Shown in pieces: positions 5,457 through 8,379 of a stretch of DNA of 8,379 nt. Position 1 is the stretch's first letter. Every line of letters begins with the position of its first letter. The DNA comes from Acidimicrobiia bacterium (GTDB lineage Bacteria; Actinomycetota; Acidimicrobiia; Acidimicrobiales; Aldehydirespiratoraceae), in the NCBI GenBank assembly GCA_022824605.1, contig JAJDZO010000210.1:1-8379 (forward strand). Reading direction: 5' to 3'. A program made the position numbers and the translations under genes. Under the pieces are notes generated by a model. The model had not been told where the DNA came from and did not search any database. It was given only the letters and a program-made list of their open reading frames with translations.

Positions 5457-6446
5457 ATGGAGTTCCGGTTCGACCATGTGGGGTTTCTGAGCCCCAATGT
5501 GGACTACAGCTTCGGCGTTTACCGGGCTCTGGGCTGCGAGTTGACCGAGCGGACCTACCGCCGCGGCTCCCATGACGTGGCCTACGGGGGCGCGGGGACC
5601 GACGTGCTGCTCGAGTTCCAGGGCCCGCCCCTGCTGGCCGAGTCCGAGGAGTACCTGAGGAGCCAGCCCTGGAGCATCGAGCGGGTGGCGCTGGTGTGCG
5701 AGGACGTGGAGGCCGCCTACGCCGGGCTCATGACGGCCGGGGTGCCGTCGGCGTGGGAGCCGGAGCCGTTCATCGTCGACGGGGTGACCCTGGCCGTGGC
5801 CGCGGGGGTGTGGTCGCCAGAGGGGCTCATGATCGACCTGGTGGAGCATCGCGACGTGGCCGTTCCCCGGCCTGCCCGGGGCCGCCGGGAGGACCTGGCC
5901 CTGCACCACGTGTGTTTCGTGACCTCCGACCTGGCCCGGGCCGAGGCCTTCTGGGTCGAGCACTTCGGACTGGTCAAGACCTACGACTTCACCGCACCGC
6001 TTCCCGTCGGCGGCACGCAAGGCTTCGTGATGCTGAGCGACCCGTTCTTCGACGCGGCCGGCCACGAGTTCAGCCTGGAGATCATCGGCGGCGCATTCGA
6101 CACCATCGACGGGCCGGTGTTCGAGCGCCGGGGAAGCTGCTACGACCACATTTGCTTCACCACCGGCGAGGTGGCCGCGACGTGGCAGCGGGCGGTGGAC
6201 CGCGGGGTGGAGCCGCTGAGCGAACCGGCCTACTACCCCGAGTACGACAGCACCATCGCCTGGCTGTACGACGCCGACGGCACCCACATCGAGTTGATGG
6301 ACCCCGTGCCGGCGGACCTGATGGTCGACGCCCACCGCAGCGGCCGCTGCGCCAACGGTTGGGTGGACGACTGGCAGCGCAACCCGCCGGTGCTCCCCCG
6401 CCGGGGCGACACCGCCCTGCAGGTGCGCCGCCACGGGGACCTCTGA
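5457..6446 (+). CDS. two-module VOC protein (4-hydroxyphenylpyruvate dioxygenase/extradiol-like fold), metal site in C-terminal module
   Basis: The 329-residue protein has two VOC modules. Module 1 (about 3-131) keeps H7 (FDHVGF) and E53 (LLEFQGP), but the second His is lost (IERVALVCED) and the last ligand is D127 (LMIDLVEH), so it may be structural. Module 2 (about 147-283) has a full set: H151 in LHHVCFVTSD, E208 in FSLEII, H231 in YDHICFTT and E279 in GTHIELMD. A degenerate N-terminal and an active C-terminal module is the usual layout of extradiol dioxygenases and of HPPD-type enzymes. Ring cleavage or another oxygen-dependent reaction is possible, but a lyase or isomerase cannot be excluded. 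The Trp- and Arg-rich C-terminal tail (about 295-329) has no recognised motif. The gene sits in the plus-strand operon between the Ldh2-family and zinc dehydrogenase genes. Note that the active module is the opposite one to that in the VOC protein at 2031-2903. Confidence 0.82.
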   Translation: MEFRFDHVGFLSPNVDYSFGVYRALGCELTERTYRRGSHDVAYGGAGTDVLLEFQGPPLLAESEEYLRSQPWSIERVALVCEDVEAAYAGLMTAGVPSAWEPEPFIVDGVTLAVAAGVWSPEGLMIDLVEHRDVAVPRPARGRREDLALHHVCFVTSDLARAEAFWVEHFGLVKTYDFTAPLPVGGTQGFVMLSDPFFDAAGHEFSLEIIGGAFDTIDGPVFERRGSCYDHICFTTGEVAATWQRAVDRGVEPLSEPAYYPEYDSTIAWLYDADGTHIELMDPVPADLMVDAHRSGRCANGWVDDWQRNPPVLPRRGDTALQVRRHGDL

Positions 6447-6470
6447 TGCACGCCCCGACCTCACGACCAC

Positions 6471-6476
6471 AAGGAG
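6471..6476 (+). promoter_or_regulatory. ribosome binding site for the zinc dehydrogenase gene
   Basis: AAGGAG lies ten bases before the ATG at 6487, within the 40-base gap that follows the preceding VOC gene. It is the strongest Shine-Dalgarno in the operon. Confidence 0.6.
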
Positions 6477-6486
6477 ACTGCCCCAC

Positions 6487-7521
6487 ATGAAAGCAGCCAT
6501 CTACGACGCACCCGGCCAGCCTCTGCGCATCGCCGACATCCCCGATCCGCGACCCGGCCCGGGTCAGGCGGTGATCAGGGTGTCGGCCTGCGGGGTGTGC
6601 GGCTCGGACCTGCACGCCACCACCCCCGAGGGCGACCTGGCCCGCCGGGGCGCGGTGCTGGGCCACGAGGTGACCGGCGAGATCGTCGAGATCGGCCCCG
6701 AACCGGTTGGGAACTGGACGGTGGGCGACCGGGTGTACCCGATACCGATCGGGTCGTGCGGTCGCTGTCCCCAGTGCCTGCTCGACCGTCCCGAGGAATG
6801 CCCGGATCCGCTCACGTTCGGGGCGCTCGGCCCCGACGAGCCCGACGGCGCCTACGCCGAGTACCTCACCGTCTCACTGTCGGACCTGCTGGCCGTTCCC
6901 GACGGCGTCTCCATGGATGTGGCCGCGTTGTGCGAGCCGCTGGCCACCGGGCTGGTGTGCGTGCGCCAGGCCTCGCTGCAGATCGGTGACCGGGTGCTGA
7001 TCCTGGGAGGAGGCCCCATCGGTCAGGCCATCACCGTCTGGTCCCGGTTCTTCGGCGCTCGCCGGGTGGTGGTGTCCGAGCGGGTCGAGCATCGACGGGA
7101 GCTGGCCCTGCGATTGGGCGCCACCGACACCATCGACGCCAGCGGCGACACCGACGTGGCCGCCCGCTTCGCGGAGCTGACCGGCGGCGAACCCGATGTG
7201 GTGATCGAGGCGGTAGGGCGACCGGGGATGCTCAACGCCGCCATTGCCGCGGTCCGGCCCCAGGGCACAGTTGTGACCGGCGGGGTTTGCATGGAGCCGG
7301 ACTCCTTCGACCACCTGCTCGCCTACTTCAAGGAGCCCGTGATCCGCACGGCCCGGGTCTACACCAAAGCCGACAACGAGTTCATCATGGAGATGATCGC
7401 CACCGGGCGCATCGACCCCACGCCAATGATCTCGCACCGCATCGGCCTCGACGCCCTGCCCGATGCCTTCGAGGCGCTGCGCACCCCCACCGACCAGTGC
7501 AAGGTCATGGTGATGCCGTAG
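6487..7521 (+). CDS. zinc-dependent medium-chain dehydrogenase (threonine/sorbitol dehydrogenase-like)
   Basis: The 344-residue protein has the full zinc MDR architecture and typical family length. The catalytic-zinc site is C38 (CGVCGSDLH), H60-E61 (LGHEVTGEIVEIG) and E150 (ALCEPLATG). The structural-zinc site is C91, C94, C97 and C105. The Rossmann glycine motif GGGPIGQ is at 174-180, and E198 at the end of the second strand favours NAD over NADP. It should oxidise a secondary alcohol or polyol-like intermediate, or reduce the matching carbonyl, in the cytosol; the substrate cannot be named. The start is the ATG with AAGGAG upstream. It follows the VOC gene by 40 bases and precedes the dimethylformamidase-like gene by 37 bases on the same strand, so an operon is likely. 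All catalytic residues are present, so a working enzyme is expected. Confidence 0.93.
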   Translation: MKAAIYDAPGQPLRIADIPDPRPGPGQAVIRVSACGVCGSDLHATTPEGDLARRGAVLGHEVTGEIVEIGPEPVGNWTVGDRVYPIPIGSCGRCPQCLLDRPEECPDPLTFGALGPDEPDGAYAEYLTVSLSDLLAVPDGVSMDVAALCEPLATGLVCVRQASLQIGDRVLILGGGPIGQAITVWSRFFGARRVVVSERVEHRRELALRLGATDTIDASGDTDVAARFAELTGGEPDVVIEAVGRPGMLNAAIAAVRPQGTVVTGGVCMEPDSFDHLLAYFKEPVIRTARVYTKADNEFIMEMIATGRIDPTPMISHRIGLDALPDAFEALRTPTDQCKVMVMP

Positions 7522-7558
7522 TGGCTCGCGGCCGCTTCGAGAAGGTCGTACCGGTGCT

Positions 7559-8379
7559 GTGACGGTGGAGCGGGGCAGTTCTGAGGGTCAGTGGCTCACT
7601 TGGCTGGAGCGCATCACTGCCGACGGCCCTAGTGCAGAACCGGAGGCGTTGGAGATCTGGGGCTACACCGACCGGCCCAGCTACGGTCCCGGCGAAACGG
7701 TAGGTCTGCACGTCTCGACCACCGCTGCGACCTGGGGATTCGAGGTGTGGCGGGACGGGCACGCGTTCATCAAGGTTCACGAGCAGACCGGCATGCCCGG
7801 GCGGCGCCACGAGGTGCCCGCCGATGTGGTGGCGGACGGTTGTGGATGGCCCTTCAGCGCGTCCTTCGAGATTCCGGCGGACTGGAACTCCGGTGGCTAC
7901 ATCGTGGTGCTGCGGGGCGAGCGGGACGGCCGGGAGGTCACCCAGGACGCCTTCTTTGTGCTGCGAGCCGCGGTACCCGGCCAGGGCTCGAAGCTCGCCA
8001 TGGTTGCGGCCACCTACACCTGGCAGGAATACAACGACTGGGGCGGGGGCTGCGGGTACTTCTCCGACGAGTACGTCGACCACACCGCCGACCCGCTGGA
8101 GGTGCGCGAGAAGAGCTTCAAGGCACGCCTCAGCTTCCATCGGCCCTGGTCGAGAGGCCTGATTCGCACTCCGGTCGGAGCGCCCCGAATCGCCCAGCCG
8201 CCCCCGCCGGTCGGCGCGGCGGTGGGGGTGCCGGCTGCGGACTGGGCCATCAGCCACGGCTACTCGGTGTGGACGGTGGCCTCGGGCTGGGCCCGCTACG
8301 ACGCCCTGACCTTCCGGTGGCTGGAGGCCAACGGGTACGAGCCCGAGCTGCTGTCGCAGTGGGATCTCGACCGCGACCC
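7559..8379 (+). CDS. N,N-dimethylformamidase beta-subunit-like protein, 3' part missing at window edge
   Basis: An open frame runs off the window end; 273 residues are visible. The sequence resembles the large (beta) subunit of N,N-dimethylformamidase and its broad DMFA2_C-type relatives. Residues about 31-65 read IWGYTDRPSYGPGETVGLHVSTT and then FEVWRDG, a beta-sandwich-like segment. Residues 150-163 contain ATYTWQEYNDWGGG, 190-197 RLSFHRPW, and 253-272 RWLEANGYEPELLSQWDLDR. The characterised enzyme hydrolyses dimethylformamide with a mononuclear iron site; most relatives are uncharacterised, so only an amidohydrolase-like role is inferred. Most of the putative metal-site region probably lies beyond the window. 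Two in-frame GTG starts exist, at 7559 and 7565; GAGAAGG at 7539-7545 is 13 bases from the first, which I chose. It is probably the fourth gene of the plus-strand operon, 37 bases after the dehydrogenase stop. No small alpha subunit gene is visible in the window. Confidence 0.72.
   Translation, partial: MTVERGSSEGQWLTWLERITADGPSAEPEALEIWGYTDRPSYGPGETVGLHVSTTAATWGFEVWRDGHAFIKVHEQTGMPGRRHEVPADVVADGCGWPFSASFEIPADWNSGGYIVVLRGERDGREVTQDAFFVLRAAVPGQGSKLAMVAATYTWQEYNDWGGGCGYFSDEYVDHTADPLEVREKSFKARLSFHRPWSRGLIRTPVGAPRIAQPPPPVGAAVGVPAADWAISHGYSVWTVASGWARYDALTFRWLEANGYEPELLSQWDLDRD

Noticed and set aside
5322..6500. Minus-strand open frame of 392 codons, longer than the VOC gene it opposes
   Set aside because: Length alone is not evidence in high-GC DNA; the translation has no domain, while the plus-strand frame has both VOC modules and a ribosome binding site.
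7505..8257. Minus-strand open frame of 250 codons at the right end
   Set aside because: It opposes the dimethylformamidase-like frame, which has recognisable family motifs and runs uninterrupted to the edge.

Overview
The window is a high-GC bacterial fragment (about two thirds G+C by eye, with strong G/C preference at third codon positions). GTG and TTG starts and protein families common in environmental actinobacteria suggest an actinobacterium. The mix of VOC, phytanoyl-CoA-dioxygenase-like, Ldh2-family and dimethylformamidase-like genes would suit an Acidimicrobiia-type environmental lineage. That placement is inference from gene content; no rRNA or phylogenetic marker is present.

Region 1 (1-238) holds no convincing gene. 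Region 2 (239-1902, minus strand) is a two-gene regulator/toxin-like module. An XRE helix-turn-helix protein fused to an ImmA/IrrE zinc peptidase is followed by a PIN-domain nuclease-like protein, and the two reading frames overlap. A 128-bp divergent intergenic region (1903-2030) with clustered inverted repeats separates this module from the metabolic genes.

Region 3 (2031-8379) is a metabolic cluster. A two-module VOC protein (2031-2903) and a single-module VOC protein (2906-3373, TTG start) form a tight pair on the plus strand. They converge on a minus-strand Fe(II)/2-oxoglutarate oxygenase of the phytanoyl-CoA dioxygenase family (3386-4237). Across a 49-bp divergent promoter region begins a plus-strand operon: an Ldh2/YlbC-family oxidoreductase with unusual active-site motifs (4287-5429), a second two-module VOC protein (5457-6446), a zinc-dependent medium-chain dehydrogenase (6487-7521), and the 5' part of an N,N-dimethylformamidase beta-subunit-like gene (7559 to the window end).

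Together region 3 looks like a small-molecule catabolic (or tailoring) locus. It carries one oxygenase, up to three metal-dependent VOC isomerases/lyases/dioxygenases, two dehydrogenases and an amidohydrolase-like enzyme. The substrate cannot be read from sequence; an amide- or N-alkyl-containing compound is a guess from the dimethylformamidase-like gene. No RNA genes, CRISPR arrays, insertion sequences or convincing terminators were seen.
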